From JARYGU01 sp033795365 (lineage in GTDB: Bacteria > Pseudomonadota > Alphaproteobacteria > Rhizobiales > Rhizobiaceae), in assembly GCA_033795365.1 (NCBI GenBank), contig JARYGU010000001.1:744001-808000 (forward strand): 64,000 bases of DNA, read 5' to 3'. Shown piece after piece: positions 25,871-35,711 of the stretch (its first letter is position 1; every line of letters begins with the position of its first letter). A model generated the notes under the pieces. That model worked only from the letters and a program-made list of their open reading frames with translations, was not told the origin of the DNA and made no database searches. Both the position numbers and the translations under genes were made by a program.

Positions 25871-27124
25871 TCAGGCGGGGCGCACGAGGATGTGCTTCTT
25901 CTTTCCGAGCGACAGCTTGATCACGCCGTCCGCCGTCATCTCGCCCGTGCCCACGATCATGCGGTCGTCGCCGATCTGTGCGTCGTTGACGCGCACGGCG
26001 CCGCCCTGGACATGACGCCGGGCCTCGCCGTTGGAGCCGGCAAGACCCGCGCGCACCAGCAGCGAAAGGAGGCCGATGCCGGATCCGAGCTCGCTCGACG
26101 GAACCTCGATCGACGGGAGGTTTTCTGCGAGCGCTCCTTCCTCGAAGGTTTTGCGGGCGGTTTCCGCCGCCTGTTCGGCGGCTTGGCGGCCGTGCAGCAT
26201 GGCGGTTATCTCGGTGGCGAGGATCTTCTTCACTTCGTTGATCTCGGAGCCGCCGAGTGCCGAAAGCCGCGCGATTTCGTCCATCGGCAGGGTCGTATAG
26301 AGCTTCAGGAAACGGGTGACGTCCGCGTCTTCCGTATTGCGCCAGTATTGCCAGAAGTCGTAGGCCGACAGCATGTCCGGATTCAGCCAGACCGCGCCGT
26401 TGACCGATTTGCCCATCTTGGCGCCCGAGGCGGTCGTGAGGAGAGGCGATGTCAGCGCGTAGAGCTGCGGCGTTCCCATGCGATGGCCGAGATCGATGCC
26501 GTTGACGATATTGCCCCATTGGTCGGAGCCGCCCATCTGCAGGCGCGTGTCGTAGCGCTTGTTGAGTTCCACGAAGTCGTAGGCCTGCAGGATCATGTAG
26601 TTGAATTCGAGGAAGGACAGCGACTGTTCCCGATCGAGCCGCATCTTGACGCTGTCGAAGGAGAGCATGCGATTGACCGAGAAGTGGCGACCGACGTCGC
26701 GCAGGAACTCGAGATAGTTGATGCCGAGCAGCCAGTCGGCATTGTTGATCATCAAGGCGTCCTTCGACCCGTCGCCGTAGGTGAGGTAGTTAGAAAACAC
26801 CTTCTTGATCGAGGCGATGTTGGAGGCGATCGTTTCGGGCGTCATCAACTGGCGCGCCTCGTCCTTGAAGGACGGATCGCCGACCATGCCTGTGCCGCCA
26901 CCCATCAGCGAGATGGCACGATGGCCGGTCTTCTGCAGCCAGTGAAGCATCATGATCTGAATGAGACCGCCGGCATGAAGACTGGGCGCCGTCGGATCGA
27001 AACCGATATAGGCAGTCACGGTTTCCTTGCTCATGAGGTCGTCGAGGCCGGATTCATCGGAGATCTGATGAATGAAGCCGCGCTCCTTGAGGGTGCGGAG
27101 GAAATCTGACTTGAATTCGGACAT
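25871..27124 (-). CDS. tyrS: Tyrosyl-tRNA synthetase
   Basis: Charges tRNA-Tyr. 417 residues, class I: YIGFDPTAPSLHAG contains the HIGH-like signature (SLHAG, 48-52), and KMGKS (236-240) is the KMSKS-like loop. QMGGSDQWGNIVNG and the QAYDF helix form the tyrosine pocket. A C-terminal S4 RNA-binding domain covers about 350-415 (LVRAGLAGSNGEARRHVQGG). ATG start at 27124 gives the standard length. Divergent from anmK with 105 bp between. Confidence 0.97.
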   Translation of the reverse strand: MSEFKSDFLRTLKERGFIHQISDESGLDDLMSKETVTAYIGFDPTAPSLHAGGLIQIMMLHWLQKTGHRAISLMGGGTGMVGDPSFKDEARQLMTPETIASNIASIKKVFSNYLTYGDGSKDALMINNADWLLGINYLEFLRDVGRHFSVNRMLSFDSVKMRLDREQSLSFLEFNYMILQAYDFVELNKRYDTRLQMGGSDQWGNIVNGIDLGHRMGTPQLYALTSPLLTTASGAKMGKSVNGAVWLNPDMLSAYDFWQYWRNTEDADVTRFLKLYTTLPMDEIARLSALGGSEINEVKKILATEITAMLHGRQAAEQAAETARKTFEEGALAENLPSIEVPSSELGSGIGLLSLLVRAGLAGSNGEARRHVQGGAVRVNDAQIGDDRMIVGTGEMTADGVIKLSLGKKKHILVRPA

Positions 27125-27192
27125 TGGACTGTTCTCTTGGCGGGATTATTCCGGATATTTTGCCGGGCGTTTAGCACTGTTTTCGCGCATAA

Positions 27193-27207
27193 TCACTTTA
27201 AAAGTGA
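27193..27207. promoter_or_regulatory. 15-bp perfect palindrome upstream of anmK
   Basis: TCACTTT-A-AAAGTGA, a perfect dyad centred on 27200, between the divergent tyrS and anmK starts and 22 bp before the anmK ATG. A CATAAT -10-like hexamer (27188-27193) abuts it. It has the form of a repressor operator; the protein is unknown. Confidence 0.45.
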
Positions 27208-27229
27208 GTCCGGAACCGAGGGACGGGAG

Positions 27230-28342
27230 ATGAGGACTGCGATCGGATTGATGAGCGGCACAAGCATGGACGGGATCGACGTCGCGCTGCTTCGCACTGA
27301 CGGAAGACAGATCGTGGAGCGGGGTGCCGCGATGGGTGTCGCCTATGACGCCGCATTCCGGCGCAGGCTGCAGCAGGCGCTCGAAACCGCAAAGGCGGTC
27401 CGCAAGCGCGAGGAGCGCCCCGGCGATCTCGCCGATATCGAGAAAGAGCTGACCATGCGTCATGCCGCAGCGGTAAGTGCCTTTCTAGACGCCAACGGCC
27501 TTGCCCGCCAGGATATTGACGTCATCGGATTTCATGGCCAGACGGTACTGCACAGGCCGGACGAAGGGCTGACCGTTCAGCTCGGCGACGGCAAGCTGCT
27601 TTCCCGCGAGGCCGAGATCGCCGTGGTCTACGACATGCGGGCGAACGACATGATTCATGGCGGACAGGGAGCACCGCTTATTCCGGTCTATCACGCGGCT
27701 CTCGCCCGCAACCTTCCGGAAGGTTGCGGCCTGCCGGTCGTCTTCGTCAATATCGGCGGGATCTCCAATCTCACCTTCATCGACGAAGAGGACACCATTG
27801 CCGCCTTCGACAGCGGTCCCGGCAATACGCTCATCGACCAATGGGTGGAGGCACATGCCGGCATCCCGTTCGATCAGGGCGGAATGATCGCCTCGGAAGG
27901 AAAGGTCGTTTCCGCGCTTGCGGAGCGCTATCTCGCGAATCCCTTCTTCACGGCGCAGAAGCGCCGCTCGCTGGATCGCAACGACTTTTCACCGCCGGCA
28001 GCGGGCGACGCAAGCCTCGAGGACGGCGCACGAACGCTTGCCTATGTGACGGCGGCGTCGGTGGTGAAATCGGCCGGTCATCTGCCGGCGCGTCCAAAAA
28101 CCTATGTGATCTGCGGCGGCGGAAGGCTGAACCGGATGATCATGCAGGATTTGGCGGAGCTTGCCGGCGCCCAGGGCGCAGCGGTGATCGCTGCCGAAAA
28201 GGCCGGCTTCAACGGCGACAGCATGGAAGCGGAGGCCTGGGCCTATCTCGCCGTGCGCTCGCTCGAAGGCTTGCCGCTCACATTCCCGAGCACGACGGGA
28301 GTGCGCCGGTCGGTGAGCGGCGGCGTCCTCGTAAGGCCTTGA
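27230..28342 (+). CDS. anmK: Anhydro-N-acetylmuramic acid kinase
   Basis: Phosphorylates and opens 1,6-anhydroMurNAc to MurNAc 6-phosphate in peptidoglycan recycling. 370 residues, sugar-kinase fold: IGLMSGTSMDGIDVALL near the start, IGFHGQTVLHRP, VYDMRANDMIHGGQGAPLIP, VNIGGISNLTFI, DSGPGNTLIDQWV and CGGGRLNRMIM. I chose the ATG at 27230 (GAGGGA upstream) because the longer frame reads through a promoter-like region. The diguanylate cyclase gene follows 109 bp later on the same strand. Confidence 0.95.
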   Translation: MRTAIGLMSGTSMDGIDVALLRTDGRQIVERGAAMGVAYDAAFRRRLQQALETAKAVRKREERPGDLADIEKELTMRHAAAVSAFLDANGLARQDIDVIGFHGQTVLHRPDEGLTVQLGDGKLLSREAEIAVVYDMRANDMIHGGQGAPLIPVYHAALARNLPEGCGLPVVFVNIGGISNLTFIDEEDTIAAFDSGPGNTLIDQWVEAHAGIPFDQGGMIASEGKVVSALAERYLANPFFTAQKRRSLDRNDFSPPAAGDASLEDGARTLAYVTAASVVKSAGHLPARPKTYVICGGGRLNRMIMQDLAELAGAQGAAVIAAEKAGFNGDSMEAEAWAYLAVRSLEGLPLTFPSTTGVRRSVSGGVLVRP

Positions 28343-28451
28343 ATTCCGGGTGGGAAGCTCAGGGTTAACGCTTTTTTTCCCTGAGGTCGTAATCTGGGGT
28401 AGTGAAGCGTGCTGGGTTCGCTTCGTGGAACGACCGGGGGGCAGGCGGCTG

Positions 28452-29642
28452 ATGAACGGCGCTGGATTTTTGCTGGCGGTGAATTTTTTCATTGCCCAGT
28501 GTTTTTGCATCTTCTTTCTCGCCATTTCCGTCAGGAGCCGCCACAGGGCCGCCGCCCGCTGGTTTGCCGCCGGGTTCGCCGTCGCCTCCTTCTCTGCGAT
28601 CTTTGAAATTCTGGTGGCCTATACCGGCTACACGAAGCTGTGGGCGGTCTGCGCTTTCGCGTCCATGCTCGCGGGCTTATGCTTCCTGCGGATCGGGCTT
28701 GGCCATCTCTATGCGGTGCGCACCGATCGGTGGCTGCTTGCCGTGTTGTTTGTCGCGGCGGTCGCCCTCGATCTCTTGATCTACGATCTCCCGCGCGGAA
28801 CGCTGCAACATGCTCTGCCTTACCAGGTGCCTTTTGCAGTCCTATTGTCGATGAGTGCCTATGCGGTCTGGAGATCCGGTGCGCGCAAGTTCGTGGACCG
28901 GTTGCTTGCGGCCATGCTCGCCCTGACCAGCGCGCACTATATGCTGAAGGCAGTGTTTGCCGTCCATGCCGGATCCGGCAATACCGCGCGGGACTATATT
29001 CAAAGCAACTATGCCCTGATTTCGCAAAGTCTCGGCGCCATTCTCGTGGTCTCCGTCGGCCTGATGCTTCTTTGCGTGCTGGTGCTGGAGATCATGGCTG
29101 ACGATCGGGTCAATGCGGAAGTGGATTCCCTCTCAGGGCTTCTCAATCGCCGCGGTTTTGAAAATCGGGTCAATGACACGATCCGCCACGTCTTCGGCGC
29201 GCACTGCCTTGTCGTTTGCGACCTGGATCATTTCAAAGCGGTAAACGATACCTACGGCCATCAGGGCGGCGATGCCGCGATCCGCCTTTTCGGCGAACTT
29301 CTGTCCTCGGGCGCGCAGGACGTGGTCGTCGGAAGGATAGGCGGCGAGGAATTCGCCGTTTTCCTGAGGAACGCCAGTGTCAGCGCAGCCGTACTGTTCG
29401 CACAACGGATTCGCAGCCAGCTGGCGGCATCCGCAATTCCGGGTCTCCCGCCGACGCAACGCATAACCTCGAGCTTCGGTGTCGCCGGGTTGGATCGCGG
29501 CGAGACGCTCTGGAGTGCGATGAGGCGTGCCGATGCCGCCCTCTATGCAGCCAAGAAAGCAGGCCGCGATTGCATAAGGCAGGCAGAAGCCCAGCCGGCG
29601 GACATCGAGAGCGCCGGAACGACGTTCCGATCCATCGCCTGA
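28452..29642 (+). CDS. Membrane-bound diguanylate cyclase
   Basis: 396 residues. The first 225 residues hold about six membrane helices with no recognised sensor name (FLLAVNFFIAQCFCIFFLAI, WAVCAFASMLAGLCFL, LLAVLFVAAVALDLLIY, and LGAILVVSVGLMLLCVLVLE). The GGDEF domain follows, with GGEEF at 297-301 and CDLDHFKAVNDTYGHQGGD. No RxxD inhibitory site is present before GGEEF. The ATG at 28452 has a G-rich upstream stretch; an upstream in-frame start exists but lacks support. Converges on the alpha/beta hydrolase gene. Confidence 0.9.
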   Translation: MNGAGFLLAVNFFIAQCFCIFFLAISVRSRHRAAARWFAAGFAVASFSAIFEILVAYTGYTKLWAVCAFASMLAGLCFLRIGLGHLYAVRTDRWLLAVLFVAAVALDLLIYDLPRGTLQHALPYQVPFAVLLSMSAYAVWRSGARKFVDRLLAAMLALTSAHYMLKAVFAVHAGSGNTARDYIQSNYALISQSLGAILVVSVGLMLLCVLVLEIMADDRVNAEVDSLSGLLNRRGFENRVNDTIRHVFGAHCLVVCDLDHFKAVNDTYGHQGGDAAIRLFGELLSSGAQDVVVGRIGGEEFAVFLRNASVSAAVLFAQRIRSQLAASAIPGLPPTQRITSSFGVAGLDRGETLWSAMRRADAALYAAKKAGRDCIRQAEAQPADIESAGTTFRSIA

Positions 29643-29711
29643 CGATCAGGGGCACAAACAGCCTGGTCGGCCTTCCTGCTCGCCCTGCGCTCGATGCCGA
29701 CGGATAGCGAA

Positions 29712-30389
29712 TCAGCGGATTCGTTTCGCCGCCGGCTCAGGCACCAATTCGCCCGCCAGACGCCGGTCGAGATAATCCTCGCATTCCGCCATCAGTGTTT
29801 CGACTTGGCCGTTGAAGAAATGGTTCGCACCCGGCACGGTACGGTGCGTGATCAGGATGCCCTTCTGGGCTTTCAGCTTGTCGACAAGGCCGTTGACGTC
29901 CTTCTCCGGCGCCACCTTGTCGGCATCGCCGTTGATGATGAGGCCGGAGGACGGGCAGGGTGCCAGAAAGGAGAAGTCGTAGATGTTCGGCTGCGGCGCA
30001 ATCGAGATGAAGCCTTCGATCTCCGGACGGCGCATCAGGAGCTGCATGCCGATCCAGGCCCCGAAGGAATAACCGGCGACCCAGCAGCTCTTGGAATCGG
30101 GATGCAGGCTCTGCACCCAGTCGAGCGCCGATGCCGCATCCGAAAGCTCGCCTGCACCATGATCGAACTCGCCCTGGCTGCGGCCGATTCCGCGGAAATT
30201 GAAGCGGAGCGTCGTAAAGCCGCGCTTCTGGAACATGTAGAAGAGCTGATAGACGATCTGGTTGTTCATCGTGCCGCCGAACTGCGGATGCGGGTGCAGG
30301 ATGATGGCGATCGGTGCATTCTTCTGCTTGGAAGGCTGATAGCGTCCTTCCAGGCGACCGGCGGGTCCGTTGAAGATGATTTCGGGCAT
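29712..30389 (-). CDS. Alpha/beta hydrolase (COG2945-like)
   Basis: 225 residues, cytoplasmic, of the small esterase/hydrolase type: IAIILHPHPQFGGTMNNQIV, FNFRGIGRSQGEFDHG. Catalytic residues fit Ser108 in GYSFG, Asp155 in INGDADK and His190 in GANHFF. Substrate unknown. ATG at 30389 with GGAGAG just upstream on the minus strand; upstream in-frame ATGs run into the suf promoter region. Divergent from the suf operon, sharing a 216-bp control region. Confidence 0.88.
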   Translation of the reverse strand: MPEIIFNGPAGRLEGRYQPSKQKNAPIAIILHPHPQFGGTMNNQIVYQLFYMFQKRGFTTLRFNFRGIGRSQGEFDHGAGELSDAASALDWVQSLHPDSKSCWVAGYSFGAWIGMQLLMRRPEIEGFISIAPQPNIYDFSFLAPCPSSGLIINGDADKVAPEKDVNGLVDKLKAQKGILITHRTVPGANHFFNGQVETLMAECEDYLDRRLAGELVPEPAAKRIR

Positions 30390-30443
30390 TCTCTCTCCGG
30401 CATGTTTTTGGCTCGAAAAACCGATTCTTGAGCGCTGGATGTC

Positions 30444-30472
30444 TTGACGAAACCAGTCAGCTTTTCTAGAAC
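30444..30472 (+). promoter_or_regulatory. Candidate sigma-70 promoter of the suf operon
   Basis: TTGACG (30444-30449) and TAGAAC (30467-30472) with a 17-base spacer, five of six and four of six matches to the consensus. The predicted start near 30479 lies inside the Irr-like dyad and 127 bp before the first suf codon. Confidence 0.6.
30445..30459. promoter_or_regulatory. RirA-like box TGA-N9-TCA
   Basis: TGA (30445-30447), nine bases, TCA (30457-30459). This is the minimal form known for the iron-responsive operator of rhizobial RirA. It overlaps the -35 hexamer and the spacer of the suf promoter, a position fit for repression. The short motif can arise by chance, so confidence rests on its place. 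Confidence 0.5.
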
Positions 30473-30474
30473 CT

Positions 30475-30495
30475 AGTTTAGAACCATTCGAAACT
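30475..30495. promoter_or_regulatory. Irr-like iron-control element
   Basis: A 21-bp dyad centred on 30485, AGTTTnGAA-N3-TTCnAAACT, with eight of ten base pairs symmetrical. It resembles the TTTAGAA/TTCTAAA elements bound by the haem-responsive regulator Irr. It covers the expected suf transcription start. Confidence 0.6.
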
Positions 30496-30605
30496 GAATT
30501 TGCGGCCTTGCGCAACGAGTTTCGTCTCTTAAGGCAAGCCCGGCTGATATTTCAAGAAAAATGCAATCAGGCTTACCTAATGCAGAATCGGATCATTCGA
30601 GAACG

Positions 30606-31775
30606 ATGGCGAAGAGCGAGCGGACATATCTGGATTGGAACGCGACGGCGCCGCTTTTGCCGGCGGCCCGCGAAGCCTTTCTGGCCACGCTCGATCTTGC
30701 CGGAAATCCTTCCTCCGTTCATGGAGAGGGACGCGAGATCCGTGCATTGATCGAGGCGGCACGCCGGGACGTGGCCGCTCTCGTCGGCGCTGCCGCAAGC
30801 CATGTGGTTTTCACGAGCGGCGCCACGGAAGCCGCCAATATGGTGCTGACACCGGATTTCCGGATGGGGCGCACGCCCATGAAGGTAGGCAGGCTTTATG
30901 TTTCCGCGATCGAACATCCGGCTGTGCGCGAAGGCGGCCGCTTTGATCGCGGCGACGTTTGCGAAATTCCAGTGACGCCAGCGGGCATCGTGGATCTTGC
31001 CGCGCTCGATGGGCTGCTGTCCGCGCATGACCGGGAAAGCGGTCTGCCGATAGTTGCCGTCATGGTGGCGAACAACGAAACAGGCATCGTCCAGCCGGTT
31101 CGCGAGGTGGCGGAGATCGTCCATCGCTACGGCGGCCTCTATGTCGCGGATGCCGTGCAGGCCGCCGGGCGCATCACGTTGACGATCGAGGAAACCGGCG
31201 CCGACTTCCTGATCCTGTCTTCGCACAAGCTTGGCGGACCGAAGGGTGTGGGTGCGCTTGTGTCGCGCGGCGAGGTTTTGATGCCGAAACCGCTGATCCA
31301 TGGCGGCGGACAGGAAAAGGGCCATCGTTCCGGCACCGAGAATGCGCCGGCGATTGCCGGGTTCGGAGCTGCTGCGCGCGCTGCGGCGCAGAGACTGGAT
31401 GAGCGCAATGCCCTTATAGCGGCGCTGAGAGACCGGATGGAAGCGCAGATGGCAAAGCATGCCGGCGATCTCGTCGTTCATGGCCGGAATGCGCAGCGCC
31501 TTTCCAACACCAGTTTTTTCAGCCTGCCCGGTCTCAAGTCCGAAACGGGGCAGATCGCCTTCGATCTCGAAGGCATCGCGATTTCGGCAGGTTCGGCGTG
31601 CTCGTCCGGCAAGGTCGGGCAAAGTCATGTCCTGACCGCAATGGGTTTCGATGCCGCCCTGGGCGGACTTCGCGTGTCGCTCGGCGAGACGACGCGCGAA
31701 GCGGACATCGGACGGTTTTTGGATGCCTTCGCGCGTATCGCGTCGAGGCGCCGGGTGCCTGTCGCGGCGGCGTGA
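30606..31775 (+). CDS. IscS/NifS-type (group I) cysteine desulfurase
   Basis: PLP enzyme that takes sulfur from cysteine for Fe-S assembly. 389 residues beginning MAKSERTYLDWNATAPLLP. PLP lysine Lys208 in SSHKLGGPKG; catalytic Cys332 in SAGSACSSGKVG, the longer active-site loop of the IscS/NifS group. TSGATEAANMVL and NNETGIVQPV are standard. The ATG at 30606 gives the usual length. First gene of the suf operon and distinct from the SufS-type enzyme five genes on, so the operon carries two desulfurases. Confidence 0.92.
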   Translation: MAKSERTYLDWNATAPLLPAAREAFLATLDLAGNPSSVHGEGREIRALIEAARRDVAALVGAAASHVVFTSGATEAANMVLTPDFRMGRTPMKVGRLYVSAIEHPAVREGGRFDRGDVCEIPVTPAGIVDLAALDGLLSAHDRESGLPIVAVMVANNETGIVQPVREVAEIVHRYGGLYVADAVQAAGRITLTIEETGADFLILSSHKLGGPKGVGALVSRGEVLMPKPLIHGGGQEKGHRSGTENAPAIAGFGAAARAAAQRLDERNALIAALRDRMEAQMAKHAGDLVVHGRNAQRLSNTSFFSLPGLKSETGQIAFDLEGIAISAGSACSSGKVGQSHVLTAMGFDAALGGLRVSLGETTREADIGRFLDAFARIASRRRVPVAAA

Positions 31776-31913
31776 GGCCGAATTTGCGGAAACACATGTT
31801 TTTCGCTTGCCAAAAGGTGTGAAAAGAAGCCTTTGGCCACTACATAACCGGCGGGAGGACCGCCAAACGTTGACAGCCGCCGGACCTTGGATCCAGCGAG
31901 ATTGGAGAACGAT

Positions 31914-33382
<1,469 letters not shown>

Positions 33383-33383
<1 letters not shown>

Positions 33384-33604
33384 TGAATGAAAAGGTCGAA
33401 AACCTGATCTTGGAGCATCTTCGTTCCATGCGCGCGGACATGGTGTCGCTGAAGGAGGAAATGGGCGGCGTCAGAGCGGAAATGCTCGTCATGCGCCAGC
33501 ATATGGCTGGCCTGCTCGGCTCCCAAGTCCTTCACGATGGTGAGCTTGCCAGCATAAAAGTCCGCCTTGACCGCCTCGAAAAACGAATGGAGCTGAGCGA
33601 GTAA
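33383..33604 (+). CDS. 73-residue coiled-coil protein inside the suf operon
   Basis: MNEKVENLILEHLRSMRADM opens a short, highly charged, mostly helical protein whose heptads (for example SIKVRLDRLEKRMEL at the end) indicate a coiled coil. Short proteins of this kind are common and unnamed in rhizobia. The ATG overlaps the sufB stop by one base (TGATG), and sufC starts 42 bp after it, so it is translated with the Suf proteins. No Cys or His, hence no cluster-binding role is evident. Function unknown. Confidence 0.8.
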
Positions 33605-33646
33605 ACCGATCCCTCGTTCCTTCGCCAACAGATTAAGAGATTTACC

Positions 33647-34402
33647 ATGCTTGAAATCAAGAACCTGCACGCACGCATTGCCGAAGACGGCACGGAAATC
33701 ATCCGTGGACTGGACCTGACCGTCAAGGCGGGAGAAGTCGCCGCGATCATGGGCCCAAACGGCTCCGGCAAGTCGACCCTCTCCTATATTCTCTCCGGCC
33801 GCGAGGATTATGAGGTCACCGAGGGTGACATCCTCTATAATGGCGAGAGCATCCTCGAGCTCGATCCGTCCGAGCGTGCCGCCAAGGGCATCTTCCTTGC
33901 CTTCCAGTATCCGGTCGAGATTCCGGGCGTCGCCACCATGCAGTTCCTCAAGGTGGCGATGAACGAGCAGCGCAAGGCGCGCGGCGAGGGCGAACTGACG
34001 ACCCCGGACTTCATGCGCCTGGTGAAGGACGCTTCCGCCAAGCTCAAGATCGAGCCGGAGATGCTGCGCCGTCCGCTGAATGTAGGTTTTTCCGGCGGCG
34101 AGAAGAAGCGCGCGGAAATCCTGCAGATGGCTCTTCTCGAGCCGAAGCTCTGCGTTCTCGACGAAACCGACTCTGGTCTCGACATCGACGCACTGAAGAT
34201 CGTTGCCGACGGCGTCAACGCATTGCGTTCGCCCGACCGCGCGGTGATCGTCATCACCCATTACCAGCGCCTGCTTGACTACATCGTGCCCGACACGGTC
34301 CATGTTCTCTACAAGGGGCAGGTGATCAAGTCTGGAGACAAGACTCTGGCGCACGAACTCGAAGCCAATGGTTATGCCGACATCATCGGTGCCGCTGCCT
34401 GA
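33647..34402 (+). CDS. sufC: Fe-S assembly ATPase SufC
   Basis: 251-residue ABC-type ATPase of the SufBC2D complex; hydrolysis drives scaffold rearrangement. Walker A GPNGSGKST (36-44), signature FSGGEKKR (148-155), Walker B LCVLDETDSGLDID (168-181) and the switch His in VIVITHYQRLLDYI. FLAFQYPVEIPGV is specific to SufC. Soluble, with no membrane partner, as expected. Twenty-two bases from sufD. Confidence 0.97.
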   Translation: MLEIKNLHARIAEDGTEIIRGLDLTVKAGEVAAIMGPNGSGKSTLSYILSGREDYEVTEGDILYNGESILELDPSERAAKGIFLAFQYPVEIPGVATMQFLKVAMNEQRKARGEGELTTPDFMRLVKDASAKLKIEPEMLRRPLNVGFSGGEKKRAEILQMALLEPKLCVLDETDSGLDIDALKIVADGVNALRSPDRAVIVITHYQRLLDYIVPDTVHVLYKGQVIKSGDKTLAHELEANGYADIIGAAA

Positions 34403-34424
34403 TGACTCGTGAAGGAGACTATTC

Positions 34425-35699
34425 ATGAACATGCAAGCAGCCATCAAGATGACAGCCGCCGAGCAGGCGCTTGTCGATGCCTATGAGACGCAGATCGGCG
34501 ACCTGCCGGGCGACGGCGAGGTGCTCGCCGCGCGCGACGTGTTGCTCAGCGACCTGAAGGCCGCGGGCCTGCCGACGCGCCGCGTCGAGGCCTGGCACTA
34601 TACCGATCTCAAGGCGCTTCTGCGCGCCGTTCCCGGCGTCGATCCGACAGCCGTCGCGTCGAGGGTCGATCCGCTGGTCGAGGGGGCGACTGTTCTTTCC
34701 GTGCTGAACGGTAGGGCGGAGTTGCGCAGGGTCCCGGACGGCGTCACGGCCGCGTCGTTCCAGGATGTGCTGGCGGACGGTTCTGCAGCTGTCGGGCTTG
34801 CCGCCCGCAGCGCGGATGACGCGATCGGGCGCATCAACGGCTCCTTCGTGCGTGACGGGATCACTGTGGAGATCGCGGCCGAAACCGCGCTGGAGGCTCC
34901 GCTGGAAATCCAGGCGGTGCAGAATGCCGGCCAGGTTCATACACGTTTTCCCGTTTCCTTCGGTCAAAACAGCAAGGCGACGGTGATCGAGCGGCATTTG
35001 GCTGGCGGCGAAAATGCCGCTTTCGTCACGTCCGTCAGCGATATTTCGCTTGCCGATGGCGCGGATGTGACCTGGATCATCCTGCAGCAGCAGGGTGCCG
35101 CCGATACGCATCTCGGCCAGATCCGCGTAACTCTCGGTGCGGAGACGAAGCTGCGGCTGTTCGTCGTCAATGCCGGCGGCAAGCTGGTCCGGCAGGAAAT
35201 CCACGTCGCGGTTGTGGGCGAGGGGGCCGATCTTACACTGCGCGGCATCAACCTGCTCGGCGGAGAAACGCATACGGACGTGACCTTCACGCTGGGACAC
35301 GACGTGCCGAACACGACCTCGACGGAAATCATCCGCAATGTCGTCTTCGATAGGGCCAGGGGTGTTTTCCAGGGCCAGATCCGCGTGGCTCCGGATGCGC
35401 AGAAGACCGACGCTAAGATGTCCTGCAATACGCTCCTTCTCTCCGACGATGCCGAGTTCTCGTCGAAGCCGGAGCTCGAGATATTCGCCGACGACGTCCA
35501 GTGCGGTCACGGCGCGACGGTCATCGACATCGATCATACGCAGCTCTTCTATCTCAAGGCACGCGGCATTCCGGAAAACAAGGCGCGCGCCATGCTGGTG
35601 AATGCATTCGTGGCGGAGATCGTCGAAGAGCTGGAAGACGAGCCGCTGGTCGAAGCGCTGGAAGGCGTCATCGCAGCCTGGCTCGAAAAGCACGCCTGA
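34425..35699 (+). CDS. sufD: Fe-S scaffold subunit SufD
   Basis: 424 residues, paralogue of SufB in the scaffold complex. RRVEAWHYTDLKALLRAVPG near the N-terminus and the C-terminal block MSCNTLLLSDDAEFSSKPEL, IFADDVQCGHGATVIDID and QLFYLKARGIPENKARAML (all in part) are standard for SufD. ATG at 34425 with GAAGGAG eight bases before it. Its stop is 12 bp before the ATG chosen for sufS. Confidence 0.95.
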   Translation: MNMQAAIKMTAAEQALVDAYETQIGDLPGDGEVLAARDVLLSDLKAAGLPTRRVEAWHYTDLKALLRAVPGVDPTAVASRVDPLVEGATVLSVLNGRAELRRVPDGVTAASFQDVLADGSAAVGLAARSADDAIGRINGSFVRDGITVEIAAETALEAPLEIQAVQNAGQVHTRFPVSFGQNSKATVIERHLAGGENAAFVTSVSDISLADGADVTWIILQQQGAADTHLGQIRVTLGAETKLRLFVVNAGGKLVRQEIHVAVVGEGADLTLRGINLLGGETHTDVTFTLGHDVPNTTSTEIIRNVVFDRARGVFQGQIRVAPDAQKTDAKMSCNTLLLSDDAEFSSKPELEIFADDVQCGHGATVIDIDHTQLFYLKARGIPENKARAMLVNAFVAEIVEELEDEPLVEALEGVIAAWLEKHA

Positions 35700-35711
35700 T
35701 TGGACATCGAG

